From: Bacillota bacterium
GTDB lineage: Bacteria > Bacillota > Clostridia > Acetivibrionales > DSM-2933
Reading direction: 5' to 3'
Length of the DNA: 5,727 nt
NCBI GenBank assembly: GCA_023441845.1
Contig: JAEZNF010000511.1
Location: forward strand, 1-5,727
Of the stretch, positions 5,620 through 5,727 are shown in pieces. The position numbers and the translations under genes are program-made. The stretch's first letter is position 1. Each line of letters starts with the position of its first letter. The notes under the pieces are model-generated. The model saw nothing but the letters and a program-made list of their open reading frames with translations, was not told the origin of the DNA and searched no databases.

Positions 5620-5727
5620 TTATCCCAAAGAAATTAATTGCACCAATACATTAATATTTATTCTTGTAACTTGACTTAAATCAAGGATAAAATAGCATTC
5701 TATTTTCTTCGCTTTAATATCAATATA
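5620..5727 (-). CDS. C-terminal end of a possible STAS-like (anti-sigma antagonist-type) protein, 5' part outside window
   Basis: The last 35 codons of an open frame enter from the right edge and stop with TAA at 5622-5620. The visible end contains CYFILDLSQVTRINVNVLV-like sequence (the exact order around residues 20-28 is VTRININVLV): a hydrophobic strand ending in a conserved-looking D-L-S, followed by an amphipathic helix and a short LISLG end. This strand-DLS-helix order resembles the middle of STAS domains of SpoIIAA/RsbV type, and such proteins commonly pair with GHKL ATPases like the one encoded next. One base separates the stop from the out-of-frame ATG at 5618, as expected for tightly coupled genes. 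The fragment is short, so the STAS assignment is tentative, but the coding frame itself fits the operon well. Confidence 0.45.
   Translation of the reverse strand, partial: YIDIKAKKIECYFILDLSQVTRININVLVQLISLG

Noticed and set aside
1368..5727. CRISPR array, tRNA, rRNA or insertion-sequence transposase
   Set aside because: No regularly spaced repeats, cloverleaf-like segments, transposase frames or terminal inverted repeats were seen.

Overview
The window appears to come from a Gram-positive, low-to-medium-GC bacterium (Bacillota, probably Clostridia or Negativicutes). The evidence is the strong AAGGAGG-type ribosome binding site in front of parA, a ParA protein of the type carried by integrative elements of gut Bacillota, and a TetL/QacA-like transporter. 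No species can be named from the sequence alone. There are two compositional halves: a moderate-GC part (1 to about 1130) and a strongly AT-rich part (about 1130 to 5727). This looks like an accessory region, with an AT-rich cargo island beside the remains of a mobile element.

Layout: 1-759 (+) is the 3' two-thirds or so of a 14-TM-type drug-efflux MFS gene, cut by the window start. It runs almost directly into 770-1112 (-), a doubly broken parA remnant. This keeps the N-terminal deviant Walker motifs, has a one-base frameshift after codon 79, and loses its C-terminal half where the MFS gene begins. Positions 1113-1367 are non-coding and hold the parA ribosome binding site and a clear minus-strand terminator (1159-1190).

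From 1368 to 5727 everything lies on the minus strand in one compact operon. In transcription order it encodes the end of a possible STAS-like protein (5620-5727), a GHKL-fold ATPase (4630-5595), a protein with a degenerate phosphoribosyltransferase (PRTase) domain (3560-4615), an HD-domain/PRTase fusion (2015-3556) and a flavin-dependent thymidylate synthase, ThyX (1368-1991). Gaps are between 3 and about 24 bases and there is no internal terminator, so the genes are probably co-transcribed and end at the 1159-1190 hairpin.

How they may work together (inference): a STAS/GHKL pair resembles anti-sigma/anti-anti-sigma partner-switch modules. The two PRTase-like domains are visibly related to each other, one keeping the PRPP-loop TG and the other having lost it, as in an enzyme plus pseudo-enzyme sensor pair. 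The HD domain is a plausible nucleotide phosphohydrolase or nuclease, and ThyX makes dTMP. Together this suggests a regulated nucleotide-centred stress, conflict or defence island that I do not recognise as a characterised named system. Another striking detail is a nine-A tract at the start of the GHKL gene, which puts the natural-looking ATG one base out of frame with a long ORF that contains no internal methionine.
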